64,000 bases of DNA from Anseranas semipalmata (Eukaryota > Chordata > Aves > Anseriformes > Anseranatidae), in the NCBI GenBank assembly GCA_013399115.1, contig VXAA01007190.1, forward strand, positions 99,979 through 163,978, read 5' to 3'. The notes beneath the pieces were generated by a model that worked only from the letters and a program-made list of their open reading frames with translations, was not told where the DNA came from and did not search any database. A program made the position numbers and the translations under genes. Each line of letters begins with the position of its first letter. Position 1 is the first letter of the stretch. Shown here in pieces: positions 37,401 to 50,209 of the stretch.

Positions 37401-40400
37401 TGGCACTCATTTATAAAGACATATTTTTAATATCTTCCTCTTCTCATCAAGATTCTCAATAGTTAATACTATGTGTTGGCTGAGGACTTACTGTGTGCCT
37501 TAGCTTTAGCCAGCGCTGTATCAGTTAGTACTGGGGAACATTTAGCAGGGGATTTACAGTAGCAGGTCAGGAACTATTTTGGTTTTGTGCCAAACAAAAA
37601 TGTTTCTGATCTGTACAGATGCAAATATTTTCTGTTCTTTGGGACTGTCTAATGTTATGGGTTACTCATGCTGTAAAAATTGCAAGTTCAGGAGGTACTT
37701 ACTTTTATGGGGAACAAGCTTTTGGGTGAAGTCATAGGTTTGTTTACCAAATATAGTTGTGTGTCTTCAATTTAAATAACTTGTTCAACTGATTTATTAA
37801 ACTGGCTGAAATCCCTCTGTAGACATTCTCATTTTATTACAAAAAGTTATTCTTAAATCTAGTAAAGAAAGTCCGTCCAAAACTGAATATATATATATAT
37901 TAAAAAAAAAACAAAAAACCAAAAAGCTGTAATTAAATATTTGGATGTGTCTCGCTTAGAGATTAGAAATTCATAGGGAGTAAATGAATTGGACATCCCC
38001 AGAGAGTGAAAGTGAGAGTGCACTCTCACATGTGCACTCTGCAAATTACCTTGTTCGTAGTCCCCAGGGAACCCCAGGCTGCTTGTCACTTTCCCACTGC
38101 CCTTCAGGTTGGAAGGGCTGCCTGTTGTTAGTGCTTCCTAATTGTTTCAGTCTGAATAAGCGAAATTAATTTAAACAATATCAAAAGTGGGTCTTTGCTA
38201 GTCTTATTAACCTTAACTGAGACTGATAAGGAGCACACAGTTCACCAGCTCTGCCAGCAGACATTACAGGATAGTAACTTTGGGATGAGGTTTTGTGACA
38301 AGAATTCCTTGGTGATAAGTTTAATCAGATTTCCTTGTGAATGTAAATAAATGATCATTTTGCAAATGAGTACTGAACATGGTTTTAAACCATTTTAAAT
38401 CAACAAGCATTAGCTTTTTAATAGGTGTCACAGATGAAATTCCATTGCACTTGGAAATGCCTAACATTCAGGAATCATTTTACTGCCCAGAAGCAGAGGT
38501 TGCAGTCAGAAAAAAATCATGACCAAAATGAAATTTATTATGGTATTTGATTAAGAAATGTTGAAGGTCTTTGTAATGATATCTAGTAACCTTTTAAAAT
38601 ATTTCCTACAGATGTTTCTAATTTGTTGGCTAAGACTGCTGCAGACATTGAAGAGGAAAGAGCAATAAAGGAAATGTGCTATAAATCTGGTAAATATGAA
38701 ATTAGCGACTCTTTCATAAACAGCAATGCTGCCAATATAATAAAAGTATTTTTTCTCCTTTTGGGTTATGTTTAGGAGAGTATTATAGGATTCAGTACCC
38801 TCAGGAACACCAATCAACAAAAATTGTATCTTCGTCTCTGGAAAATGAGCTATTACCCTTGGAAGCTATCAAGCAGGATTTGCAGAAAGGCAAGTATTTT
38901 CATCTTTCTGGACAATGTTTACCACTTTTTGTTTTACTGTTACGGGGAGAAACTATTACATAGTTTGCCCCTCCTTACCCCCTTCTTAATTTAGTGAAAA
39001 TAAAATATAACACATTAAAAAGAGCATAGAAATATTTCATTATTTTTCCCCATGTATATGTAGTGTCACATGCATTATAACTACCTGTATTGATTGTAGA
39101 TGGAAAAGGTAGAAATGGGCTAACATTAACACCAAGTGTAATATCCTGAGATACACAACATAGGTCTTTCATATTTTTCTTTAAGATCAAGATTTAGGTA
39201 GTCTAATTTCCTAAGGTTAGTTTAAATTTCTCATATAGGCTGTCTGTTCTAAATGGACAAAGATAGGCACTCTTATGGGCTGTTTATTTCTCATAAGATA
39301 GTGTAAAAGAAAGATGAAATGAATCACTTTCTCAGAGGTGCTCTGCTATTTCTGCTGACTGTGTTGGATATCAAAATGACAATTTGGCTATACACCAAAC
39401 TTTCACATAACTCAATTTAAATGAAAAAAAAAAATCTTTAAGTGTCTTATGAAAGATAGTAACAAATTAGGTACATTTTGTTTTGAATGTTTTGCCTTTT
39501 CTGACATAAAAAAAAAGGTCAGAGAAATATGAATTAATAAATGTTTATTTCCCTTATTATTATTCTCTTTTATTCTTGAGCAAGTGGTGTGACTGAAAAA
39601 ATCTGTATAAGTTTTGGTTTTATTGAATAAGTAATAATGTAATTCCATTCTAGGAGACAATTATGTTCTTAATAAGACACTAGAATAATTAATAGGTCAG
39701 CCATTAAAAACTGATGGGCAGAAAAATGACCTGCTACTTTTAATCAAAAAAAAGTTTATTTTTACAGTAGCATAAATTTTAGGGATAAAATCTTCATAAC
39801 ATTGCTTTATGTAAAATAAATATGAGTAAGAAGATGTGTCAATGAAAAATGAGAGTGGAAAAATATTCTCCATTTTGAATAATACAGGCGTGTGAAGTCA
39901 TGCTTTTTTGACTGACGGTTTTTGACATCCTAAATTATTCGACAGAATTGGGCAAAAATATTTTCTCGTTATTTCTACATTTAAAATTTTGTTATTCAAA
40001 TAGTTTTGATATTCTATTTCTGGCAACTATCTAGATATATAGAGACTATAGACAAAGGAATCAGTAAGTAATGTATGAGTATTTATAACTTCTATCTATT
40101 TATAATTACATACATTCAGAAAAACAGATATATGCATTTCCCCAAAACATTTCTTCAATTGAGTTCTCTGAGGTTTTAGATATTATGATGGCATGTATCT
40201 TAAAAATACCACAAATTCAATCACATAGGATTCATAAGTATCATTCATGAAAAGTGAGAAGCTAAAGAAGTAGCAGATAATTTGTAGCTGTTGTTTTGTT
40301 TTTACTTTGCAGCTATAGTCTTCTTTAACCTGAGTATTGTGGCATTTTCTTAAAAAACTTAAAAGTTATACGTCAGTGTTTGATTTACATTACACACTAT

Positions 40401-43400
40401 CCAAATGACTAATAAAAGAAAAAGAAGAATATAAAACAAGAGGTTAAAGGAAATTGCTCTGAGCTAATTACAAAGTCACAGAGGTGGAAGGAAGAGAATG
40501 ATAGTTTCATTCACTGTGCTTATACACAAGCAGCTAAAACATTCTTTCTGTTGCCTTTCCAGGTGATGGTAATACAATTTCTACAAAATTTAATAATATG
40601 AAAAAAGAGGGAGAGACTTCAGGAAGGAGAGTATCAGTAGAGGGTATTATCAGAACAGATCATAGATCTTTTGAAAATGGAGGTAATATACTTTAGCATT
40701 GGCTTCTTGTTACTGAACATCGTGTGATAAATAAATTTGCCATAAATCAATGTGTGTATTAAACTTCACCATTTAAATATAAAAGAATAACTCAAATATA
40801 GAGTTTTTCTGTGCTATTCATGTTATATGCACTCCTTCTTATATTGCACCGTTAATTGTAATGATGAAAGATATCATTTATGATTCTACTTGTTTTAAGA
40901 TTATATTTAAAAAAATTCCTCTATGCTGATTACAATTGATTTTTTCCTGCTTAATTTTGGAAAAGAAACAGCTCTGTGAAGTTATAAAAAAAAAAGTGTA
41001 GGAATGTATGTTTTAAAAACCTGCTTGTGAGACTGTCCCTAGTTAAGATGAATAAGCTTTCTATTTTTCAGTTATCATACAGAGAAATACTAAAGCTCCA
41101 ATCCTGCATCTTTTATAATGGGAGCTGATCTCTCTGCACAAACACAGTTGATCTTAATGAAGACAGTGTTTTGCCCCATTGAGTTTAGTATAAAATCATG
41201 TAATTAAGGTTGAAGAATGCCCTATTGTCCTTGAATTTATGTTTACTTAACAATATTTACTCCTTTTTCTTCATAAATACTTAGTAGTGGTAAAAATAAT
41301 AATAATTACTGTATTATTGTTTTTCTTCCCTTAGTTTTTCAATGCAAAATAATGCGGTACCATGCTAGGGATGCTTGGTTTAGCTTTGAGCAAACTGGTA
41401 TGCATCTTCTAGCTCCAGAACTGTATGGAAGAGTATAAATATATCTTATATATTACTTCTTTTATTACAAATTTTATGTACAATATGTGTCTTTCTTTTA
41501 GGTGTTCTTCACTGTTGTTAGTAAAAAGTTACCACCGAGAAGCAATTCTGTAATTAAATCTCTGCTCATACCCTTGTCGATTTAAAGCTTTTAAATGTCA
41601 AATTTTTTCCTTTCCTTTCCTTTCCTTTCCTTTCCTTTCCTTTCCTTTCCTTTCCTTTCCTTTCCTTTCCTTTTTTTTTTTGGTGGGCCTTAATGAATCG
41701 TCTGTTTGGTTTCATTGTAATTTTTTTTTGCATTGTTTTATTCATTTCAGTGAAAATGTAATTAAAAAAACAGCAAATTCTTTGCATTGTTCACATTTAA
41801 TTTTTCAGTGTGTTCTTTGGTATAGGTGATCTTTTGGTACTCATTTTCTATAGGAGGTGATTCTTTTGTGGCACAGAGAAACATATTTGTTGAAGGGAAA
41901 AGAAATGAGGCACTACCTTTAGAAAAAGCACCAATTGCATCAAAGTATTCAAATGTAAAAGGTATTTAATTATTATATATTTTCTGATTTTTATATGTGT
42001 TTTTTTTTCTACACTATTAGTGAAGATTTTCTCATTCTTAATGGGAAACATTCTGAGCCAGACCAATAAAAGTAATTGTACTAGTAGTTCAAAGTACTGT
42101 TGGACTCTGTGTTTTTAGCCAAATTTTGAGTTTGCTGCCAAGATTTTGAGACCCTGAACTCTGCTAGAGGAAATGTAGTAACTTTTGCTTTCCTTATGTG
42201 GGATGATACTTTAAAAATAATTAATGTGAAAAAAAACATTCCTCAGCCAAGGAGACCTGTGTATGAAGTGGGAGATTAGTTTTTCAAAACACCATAGCAT
42301 TTCTTGATGTTTTATGCTTTTTGAAAAAGTAAATCTGTGCTACTTTAATTCCTTAGCAACAAACCGCTCTGAATTGGTAAAGAAACATCACTTTAAGGGA
42401 GTAAAGAAAAAGAAATGGATTTCAGAGGAACCAAGAAACTCATCTAATACAGTGACAGGCAAAGGTATTTTTAGAAAACAGTTGGCTTGTTCATTTTTAT
42501 TTACTAAACTATTAGATGATTTAGTACTACCTAGTTCTGTTCCTACTGTTAGATATAGACAACCTATATTTAGATTGGACTATCCATAAGGAACATTGTT
42601 TTAATTTTGTCTTCCAGCCTTCAGTCTTCTCTAATATGTCAAATTTTGAGTAATACCATAACATTTCTTTATAAATTTGTTTTTCCACTTTTAGGAATTC
42701 ACACTTCAAACCCAAAAGTTAAACCAAGTTATCAACGAAGTGATCAACGAAAGGATGATGAAACCGCTTCTATTATTTCCGTGAGACAAGCTGGAAGAAA
42801 CACTTATTTAAATTCTTCAGAACCTCGAAGATCAGCATATGTGTTCTACCGTAACGTTACAGTCATCCAAGAACCAAAGTTTAATGGATCTGTGGGTGAG
42901 TTCCTGCTTACACAGAATTCTTAAAATGCCTCAAATATACCTGACTATATTCTGTTGCTAGATACCTATTTAGGTACTTATTCCTAAATATCGGCAAGAA
43001 TAAATTTAATCCAGCATAATTTTCATAATTAGATTGCAGTAGTATCCACAGACAGAAATGTAAATATTTTTTATACTCTATAAACATTTAAAATTAATCA
43101 GAATATTCATGAAAAATAATTTAGTCATCTTCACAGAAAGGATTTATTTACCACCGAAGACGGATGGATGCACTGATGTGCTGATGTGCTCAAATATGCT
43201 GATTTCCACTTTTCACAGCTTCTTTTATGTGATTTATTCTTTTGAAATATTTAATAAACCTTGCAATAGTGTCCTTTAACTTCTCATGCTACTCAAAACA
43301 TTGATAGCAATAGCAGTAGAAGTAGTTTTGCAGTAGAATTTCAGTTTGCTTTCAAGAAATACTTATTGTTCAACTTTTTGCTACTATCAAGGGATTAAGA

Positions 43401-46400
43401 AATGACCTTTCTTTGTGCATTTTTTCACAACTAGTATTTCACTGGAGTTTTGCATATGATTTATGATCATTTTCATTATTTACAATTATTTTTCTTCTTC
43501 AATAAACGAGTGCTTGGATCTTATTCAAACTTCTGTTATCAATTTAAATGTATTCCAAACTTTCATGATATACACTTTTTGTGATTTATTATGTTCTCAC
43601 ATTATTTATACTGGGCAAAGGATCGAATTCATTCCTCCTGGCATTCCTTCAGAATGATTTCCTTCCTCTTTTTGCCATCTTTGAAATACTCTATTGTCTT
43701 CTTGATGGTACATGATATATCATAATTTAACAAGAAGCTTACAGTGGGATTCCGAGTCTCTTATCTTTCTTTTTGGCAATCTGTTTCAGATGTAACTGTA
43801 GTTTTACATCTTTCACTTTATTTTTGACTTGCTAATACAGCTTTACACAATATAGTACCATAGTTTAGATTTTATTTGCCTTTCTATTTCCAGTCTCCAT
43901 GGTTACTTTGGATAATTGTGTTTTTTGATCTGTTACTTCAGCAACAAATTTAGTGGTAAATAATTAAAATAATCAAATGATAAGAAAGTGATTCATCTTG
44001 CCAGTTTTATTCATCTGTGTTAAACTGGATTGAATCTCTGTCTTGAGGTGCCTCCCTGTCGTGATTTCCAATAAAAGGAACCTCCTTTAGACAGAGTATT
44101 GTTTTTAGATGAATAAAGTTAAATTAAATGAAACTTGACATCACTGTTTAGTCTTAGGCACTAATAGTTTTTTTTCCCCTTTTAATATTTGTTTTGATTA
44201 AATCTTGACAGATTTGTATAGAAATAACAGAGAGAATGTTCTTAATGCAAAGGATACTTCTTATAAAATTCCAGGCTAAAAAAGGATAGAGCATTTCGAA
44301 GAAAATGTGACCAGAATTTTTGTCATAAAAAGAATCATTGCCATTTTTGATATCTTTCTTTTCAAGAGTACCTGAGCCATTTGGTCTGAAATGCTCCTAA
44401 CCAAAAATTCTGCTTGATACAAATGAAAGATTTTAGACCCAAACTGAAAACTGTGGTACTTAGATGCTGTGTATAAGTTCAAAAACTTAGAATGGAATTA
44501 TTCATTGGAATTAATGGCATAAATTTGAAGTTAAGAGAAAATAAGAATATTAATAACAATCATTTTAACCAAATTTTATACAAAATGATTCATTAGGCAA
44601 CATACATTGATGCAAAACCAACTGTCTTGCACAAGAACATAATATTGCCTTCACAGAATCACAGAATTGTAGGGGTTGGAAGGGACCTCCAGAGATCATC
44701 AGGTCCAACCCCCCCTGCCACAGCAGGTTCCCTAGAGCAGGTTACACAGGTAGGCGTCCAGATGGGTTTTGAATGTCTCCAGAGAAGGAGACTCCACAAC
44801 CTCCCTGGGCAGCCTGTTCCAGTGCTCCGTCACCCTCACTGTGAAGAAGTTCATTCGCATATTGGTGCGGAACTTCCTATGCTCCATTTTGTGGCCATTG
44901 CCCCTTGTCCTCTCCCCACAGACCATTGAAAAGAGGTTGGCCATATTCCTGTGTCCCCCACACTGCAGGTATTTATAAACATTGATAAGATCCCCTCTCA
45001 GTCTTCTTTTCTCAAGGCTGAACAGACACAGATCTCTCAGTCTTTCCGCATAGGGGAGATGCTTCAGGCCCCGTGTCATCTTTGTGGCCCTCCGCTGGAC
45101 TCTCTCCAGAAGATCCCTGTCTTTTTTGTACCAGGGAGCCCAGAACTGGACACAGTACTCCAGGTGAGGCCTGACCAGGGCAGAGTAGAGGGGGAGGATC
45201 ACCTCCCTTGACCTGCTGGCCATGCTCCTTTTAATGCACCCCAGGATCCCATTGGCCTTCTTGGCCACCAGGGCGCACTGCTGGCTCATGGCCAACCTGT
45301 CATCCACCAGGACCCCCAGGTCCTTCTCTGCAGAGCTCCTCTCCAGCAGGTCATCCCCCAGCCTGTACTGATACATCCGGTTGTTCCTTCCCAGGTTCAG
45401 GACTCTACACTTGCAATTAGATGCCTTGCATCTAATGTTTTCAGAAGCAGCAATACAAGAGTATGTTAGATTATGGATTTTTTTAAGCTAAAAGCAATTG
45501 ATCCCGTTAGGAAGATTTTTAGTACAGGGACATTCATTTTGTTTAAGTCAAGGATGTCCTTGGAAGAATTGCCTCACTTGGAAGATCTTGTGAGCCTCAT
45601 GGAAATGCTGCAAGATTACAAATATTTTTTTAAAGTACTATAATAAAATCTATATTTAATAATAGCTTGCATTTCAGGGGTCACGTATGATTCACCTGAT
45701 CCATCAATTGATACTTCAGCAAATGTGTCTTTTAGATAACATATAAGACTAAGATAGTCTTTCCTGAAATTGTAGCTGAAATTAAGAGACAATTTATATA
45801 TTTTTTCTACAGACAAATATACTTCAGGATCTTATAATGCACCAACTTGGAGGAAAAGAAATCCACATGCAAAGACATTCTCTAAGTTTAAAACAACCAT
45901 TCAGGTACCTGTTTTATAGAAATATTTATAATTTAGTCTTTTTATTAAAGGTGACATGTCTCTCTTCACCAAGAAAATGTATAATTACTCTTAAAACTTC
46001 CCTAACCAAAGATTGCAAGATTCTAAGCAATGCTGAGTAGTCTGAAAGAGTAGTTAGTTTTGTTTGTAGGCATATAATTTTGCCTATATAACTAACCCAT
46101 GTTTTCTAATTTTCTATAATATTACTGATATGAATACAAAATATATACCTGCTTTTAAAGTGAGGAGATACATGAAGTGGGTTTGGGCTTGTAGCACTGG
46201 ACAAAGCAGAACAGACTCTAGATGTGTGCAATCTATTTGTCTGTCTATTTGTTTGCTCATGAAGTATCTCCAGTAGCTGAACTATGATCAGTCTAGGTCT
46301 AAATTCATAAAAGGACTCAGGCTACCAAAAAACTCTTAGGTAGAATATACCCTAAGAAACATTAATACATTTTGCAGCTGTCTTGAAAGCAGAGATTAGA

Positions 46401-47279
46401 ACCTGTATTTCCTTTACCTCAGATGAATAGCCAAACCATTAGTCTACAGTCTGCGCTTCATTAAAGGAAGACATTTCCTTCTTATCTCCCATCTCTCTGT
46501 CCCCCACTGATGTTTCACTCTGCAGTTGCACGGTTCAAAAGGTGGAAGGAGCAGAGCATCCTCTGAGTTCTTACAAGCTTAACCTTCTAGCTTGCTGTGA
46601 AAGTGCTTCCCTGAAAGTAGTAGGAGGAAATAAGTTGAAACCCTGCTGAATACTGCCTTGTCTTGGGTGAATCCTTTCACCACTACTTTATTTTATAGAA
46701 GATGGTCATTAACACTTTTTTTCTGAGTGGCCTCTTTGGTTTTTGGAAGAGTATGAGCCTGCTCCAGCAGATTAGTCCAAAGTGGATGGCTCACAAAAGT
46801 GCGATTTTGTCATCTTATATTTCAAAGCCCTCCAAGTGGCCCAGTTATCAGTATTCAGATGAGTTCATGCAGGGGAGTTCAGCATTACACCATTCTGATT
46901 CCAGTCTGAGATGCAAAATTCTGAGGCACTATATAGATGCAAAGCACCTACTGTAATCCATCACTAGGCTTGCTGCTGTGTCTGGTCACTTTGCCAGCAC
47001 CGCATGGTTCTCAAACATCTTCTTGGGAAGGTTTTGGAGGGAAAATACTTTAATGCAACATTCTGAAAATAGATTAATTATATTAGTATGAAATATTTTT
47101 GTATTTCTTTTGCTTCTGTAAGTGTTGAAGGTTTAATTCTTAAAACATCTCTGAAAGAGCATACAGTTCTACTCAGGTTATGCACAAAATGCTCAATGTA
47201 TCTATTTTGACCACAGAGCCAAGAAGAAATGGAAATGAATATGAAAGGAGAAAGATTTATAGACAGGAGAAAGATATGA
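31361..47279 (+). CDS. C12orf50: C12orf50 orthologue, CCCH zinc-finger protein (5' incomplete)
   Basis: Plus-strand exons: 31361-31484, 36226-36399, 38612-38689, 38776-38889, 40563-40682, 41854-41961, 42357-42464, 42695-42895 and 45813-45904, with a provisional terminal exon 47217-47279. Phases chain correctly: the nine firm exons give 373 codons and the last adds 20 plus a stop, close to the human length of about 414. Recognised stretches are [52 protein letters not shown] and [15 protein letters not shown], all close to remembered human C12orf50. The N-terminal part holds a CCCH-type finger resembling that of ZC3H11 proteins; an acidic Glu/Asp run follows, and the rest is polar and probably disordered. 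Function is unknown. The first coding exon (only a few residues in human) was not found. Introns carry LTRs at 32805 and 36502 and CR1 pieces at 35759 and 44653. Confidence 0.9.
32805..33883 (+). mobile_element. solo LTR, long form (avian ERV superfamily), copy A
   Basis: This starts 'tgtggtggtttcacac' and ends near 'ccatataagcccagtact', about 1.08 kb, in the first long C12orf50 intron. It matches the reverse complement of 55376-56456 along its whole length: very closely in the middle, less so in the first ~200 bases. No internal retroviral genes are adjacent. The flanking 5 bases do not match (gccca against attat), so no target-site duplication is visible at these edges. Open frames inside are GC-rich by-products, not genes. 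I do not assign a Repbase name. Confidence 0.8.
34372..34396. repeat. 10-bp perfect inverted repeat, 5-base loop
   Basis: TGTCTACCAG at 34372-34381 pairs exactly with CTGGTAGACA at 34387-34396. It lies in a C12orf50 intron just after a long T-run. I see no RNA-gene features around it. Confidence 0.65.
35759..35944 (-). mobile_element. CR1 LINE 3' fragment
   Basis: This reads 'tcacagaatcacagaat', then 'agttggaagggaccc' and 'ggatcatcaaatccaactc', antisense CR1, and continues into the region matching the end of the reverse-transcriptase frame. It is the same subfamily type as the plus-strand copy at 63740. It lies in a C12orf50 intron. Confidence 0.9.
36502..37118 (+). mobile_element. solo LTR with 5-bp target-site duplication
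   Basis: It runs from 'tgtggtggtttcaccctg' to 'cagacccagtaca' (617 bases, TG...CA ends). It is flanked by CATTT at 36497-36501 and again at 37119-37123, an exact 5-bp duplication. The first ~110 bases match the LTRs at 32805 and 55376; the last ~150 match the reverse complement of 53602-53750. It sits in the C12orf50 intron about 100 bases after the exon 36226-36399. No retroviral genes remain. Confidence 0.9.
37888..37920. repeat. (TA)n followed by A-rich tract
   Basis: A short TA dinucleotide run is followed by poly-A with interspersed C, in a C12orf50 intron. Confidence 0.7.
38776..38889 (+). CDS. C12orf50: C12orf50 exon with a GC 5' splice site
   Basis: The exon follows 'gttatgtttag' and ends CAGAAAG before 'gcaagt'. 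Only this GC donor keeps the phase (one base carried) for the next exon at 40563, where the protein continues as in human ([10 protein letters not shown] against human GDSLTVPTKF). The AAAG/GCAAGT context is the classic form of a U2-type GC-AG intron. Confidence 0.85.
41605..41681. repeat. (CCTTT)n pentanucleotide repeat
   Basis: About thirteen TTTCC units end in a T-run, in the C12orf50 intron upstream of the exon at 41854. On the minus strand it reads as a GGAAA repeat. Confidence 0.95.
44653..45425 (-). mobile_element. CR1 LINE with open reverse-transcriptase C-terminal frame
   Basis: Read on the minus strand, an uninterrupted frame from about 45421 to 44732 encodes the end of CR1 ORF2, with recognisable stretches such as [36 protein letters not shown] and [17 protein letters not shown]. 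The CR1 3' tail follows to 44653, ending 'tcacagaatcacagaattg'. It is 5'-truncated and therefore dead as an autonomous element. The open frame suggests recent insertion. It lies antisense in a C12orf50 intron. Confidence 0.95.
45678..45739 (+). CDS. C12orf50: candidate alternative terminal exon of C12orf50
   Basis: A good acceptor (ttgcatttcag, 45667-45677) is followed by a frame that continues in phase 1 from the exon ending at 42895. It encodes about 20 residues ([20 protein letters not shown]) and ends at TAA 45737-45739. No phase-compatible donor precedes the stop, so it would act as an alternative 3' end. It may be a chance splice-site match. Confidence 0.25.
47217..47279 (+). CDS. C12orf50: provisional terminal exon of C12orf50
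   Basis: Acceptor 'ttgaccacag' is followed in phase 0 by 20 codons ([20 protein letters not shown]) and TGA at 47277-47279. Phase 0 matches the end of the exon at 45904 (CAG), and the total length then approaches that of the human protein. A shifted frame across the same bases is open for about 30 codons, so the choice is not certain. Confidence 0.45.
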   Translation, partial: SQEEMEMNMKGERFIDRRKI

Positions 47280-50182
47280 AGCCAATACTTCAATTTACAA
47301 GAAAAATATAAATTAAAAGAAGGAAATTATCAAGTACTGCCCAACTGGACATCAAAAGATGATAAAATTGCAAATCCCCAAAATAAGATGCAGGAAGTAC
47401 ACTGTAACATTTCAGAAGTGATAAAAATGCAAATTAAAAAGTATGTTCTGTATGTGCACATATACAGGTCTTCAATCTAATCACAAAGTTTATTCTGTTG
47501 TGAAAATTTGACAGTTGAAATGATTTTTTACAGACTGTGGCTGTACACTGCAAGACTGATAGTAAAAGATGTCTGTAGAGGGGAAAAATCCTTAAAGAGA
47601 GTCTTCCCCCATTTTGTTTGACAGATGCTTCAATGCATAATTATTAATATGAATTAATATTAGTTACCATTGGCAGTTTCAGAGGACTTTGAATGTAAAC
47701 AGCAATATTAATGCATTCTAGAAAATGGCTGTTTTGGTGTGAAAGCCAGATTCACATATGATGTAATTGTTTGCCAGATGTTTGAGGACTTAGTCTGAGT
47801 TTGAACTTGGTATTTTGCCATTTTAGCAGGGCAGCAGAACTGTGTTATGAACTAAATGAACTTCACAACAAAACAAGAATTAATGGAGATATGTTTTTCC
47901 ACACATTTTAAACAGAAGTATAAAAGACTGGATAAAGACAGAGAGGAAGACTGACAAGAAGACTATAATATCACTTACTGAAGAAAAAAAACAAACTATA
48001 TAAATGCTTTTAAAGTTAACAGCGACAACTTACTAATATTTCCCTAGAGAGCACAGATGTGCTTTTAAATCTTTTCTTCATTTCCATAATCTTTCTTTTT
48101 TTTTTCTTCTGTGAGACAGACCAATTTGGTTTCTTTCCTGTAATTGGAGAGAATGGGTTTTGATCACCTTCATTCTAGGATTGGATCAATATATCAAACA
48201 GTAAACAGCAATGTGTAAAAATATAATGACTGCCACACCAGAAGGCAGGTGTAAGCAGGAAATAGAGCCCAAAGGAGGAACTTCAGAAGATTAAAAGATA
48301 ACAAATGCACTCAAAAGTTCAAAATAGCCTTCTGGAATACTGAAGATTATGTAAATGTGGACCAAGTAACAGAAAGAAACATGTTTCAAAGATTCCCTCC
48401 TGAGAATTAGGAAACAGGGGGGCAAGTCAAAGGATTCTCTGTCTTACATGAAATACTAGTCAGTAGCTAATGTGTATGACTATTGTACCTAATACTAAAT
48501 GGCTACATGTATATGAATTTATATCTTTGTCTCAAACCTTTTTCCATTTTTTTTTTTTCTTTTACTTAACTTTTGATCGTTCTTAGAACGATACTCAGTT
48601 TTGGAGAAGAGCCTTCAAACTTTTTGGAGTGTTGTGATCTGGTAATTACCTCAGTGGCACACATTGCTGTGAATATAAAAGCATTTTGCTTCTTTGGGGC
48701 GTTTGCTTCATTGTGACTGTTTAGAACATGTATCAGATACCTTCAAGGGTGCCTTCTAGCTGAAATTATTGTATCATTCTACGAGAAATATCATCATATA
48801 TTTCTCTATCCTACTTTACTGAGAATATCTTGCAAAAACATAGGGTGGTAATGCTTTAATTTTTATTACTTTTAGAAATTTAATTTTTAATAATTTAAAT
48901 TTAAAAAATGCTGTAATGATTATAACCATGTATGCAGTTGGGCATTACTTTCCTTAACTGAGAGAAGAATAGATTATCTGTTTCAGCTGGGATGTAGAAA
49001 ATGCAAAAAACAGGCAACATCTTTTTAAAATCAATGATTAAGTGTACTGAAAATATCTCACTCCCTCAAATTAAACATTGGATTTTCAACTTGTATCACA
49101 CAATGCCTTGCGGCAACATTTTGTATCTTGTCTGCCTGAGGCAATTTAAAATCTTGATTTGGAGGGCTATTCTGCCTAGTTATCTTTTAACATCTAGAAA
49201 AATACTTTTAATCTCATTTTTCCATGTCAAATTAACATAAATTTTACATTTACTGATTGTTCAATCTCTCTGTAATTTAGAGTATTGAATTTGACAGGAT
49301 CATAAATTGAGCTGGGCTAAACATTATTATTATGGTCTGTTTTTGCATTTAGTTAAAAAGGGTTTCAATATTTAACTTTTGCAATTCATATTTGTATTTT
49401 TCTTTTGGTTTTGAGAGTAGCAGTGCAAAGATCCCACAATGCCTTAACAATTTTATTTCAGAGTACAGTTGATACTCTTGCTCGGGTGTTAGCCTATTGG
49501 TTTTGCTTATCAATGTACTGTACAAAGGAGTGGAAGTTTGAAATGTTACTACAATTACTAACAGTCTGTTTGCCAGAAACGTACTTAAAATTACTAAAAA
49601 GAACAGACGGGCATAAAATTTGAATGTTGCTGAGTGTTCCAGCATCAGATAATGACAGAGTAGGTGATGCTACAGTTTTAGACTTCCCTGGTGAATCCAT
49701 ATTTGATCAAATACGTTCTGAGCGCTGAATGGTGTGAAAAAAAAATATGATGGCTGACAAGGTTTGGATTTGAAGCAGTAGCAAAGTGAACTTCCAGTCT
49801 CCAAATTTATGAACTTAACAGTGAATTAGAAATAAGCTGAAGTTCATTGCTGTAAGTATTTTCTGTCCAAATATATATGGTGAAATCTGAGAAATCATTA
49901 TGGCATCTGAAAACATAAATATTCCATTTGATTCTTTCCTTAATCGTATTTAAACCAATAGAGCTATGTTAATTTGTGTGTTCGTTGTAGTTCTGAACTA
50001 ATATAAAAAGGAAATGAGTCTTAGCACTGTTTTCCTTTACTGGATGTATAAAAAACTAGTGACAAAAGGGTGAACAAGTTAGAGGAGTGTAATGTGAGCC
50101 ACCTGAGCAGAGACTGTGCTTTACTGTATGGTATTGTTACTATACTGTGTTTAAAAAAGTGTTTGTATATTCATAAATATAC

Positions 50183-50201
50183 AATAAATGCACATAATAA
50201 A
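50183..50201 (+). terminator. candidate poly(A) signals downstream of C12orf50
   Basis: Two AATAAA hexamers occur at 50183-50188 and 50196-50201, about 2.9 kb beyond the provisional stop. They could end a long C12orf50 3' UTR, though an earlier non-canonical site is equally possible. I see nothing else definite in 47280-50180. Confidence 0.3.
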
Positions 50202-50209
50202 AGTAAATT

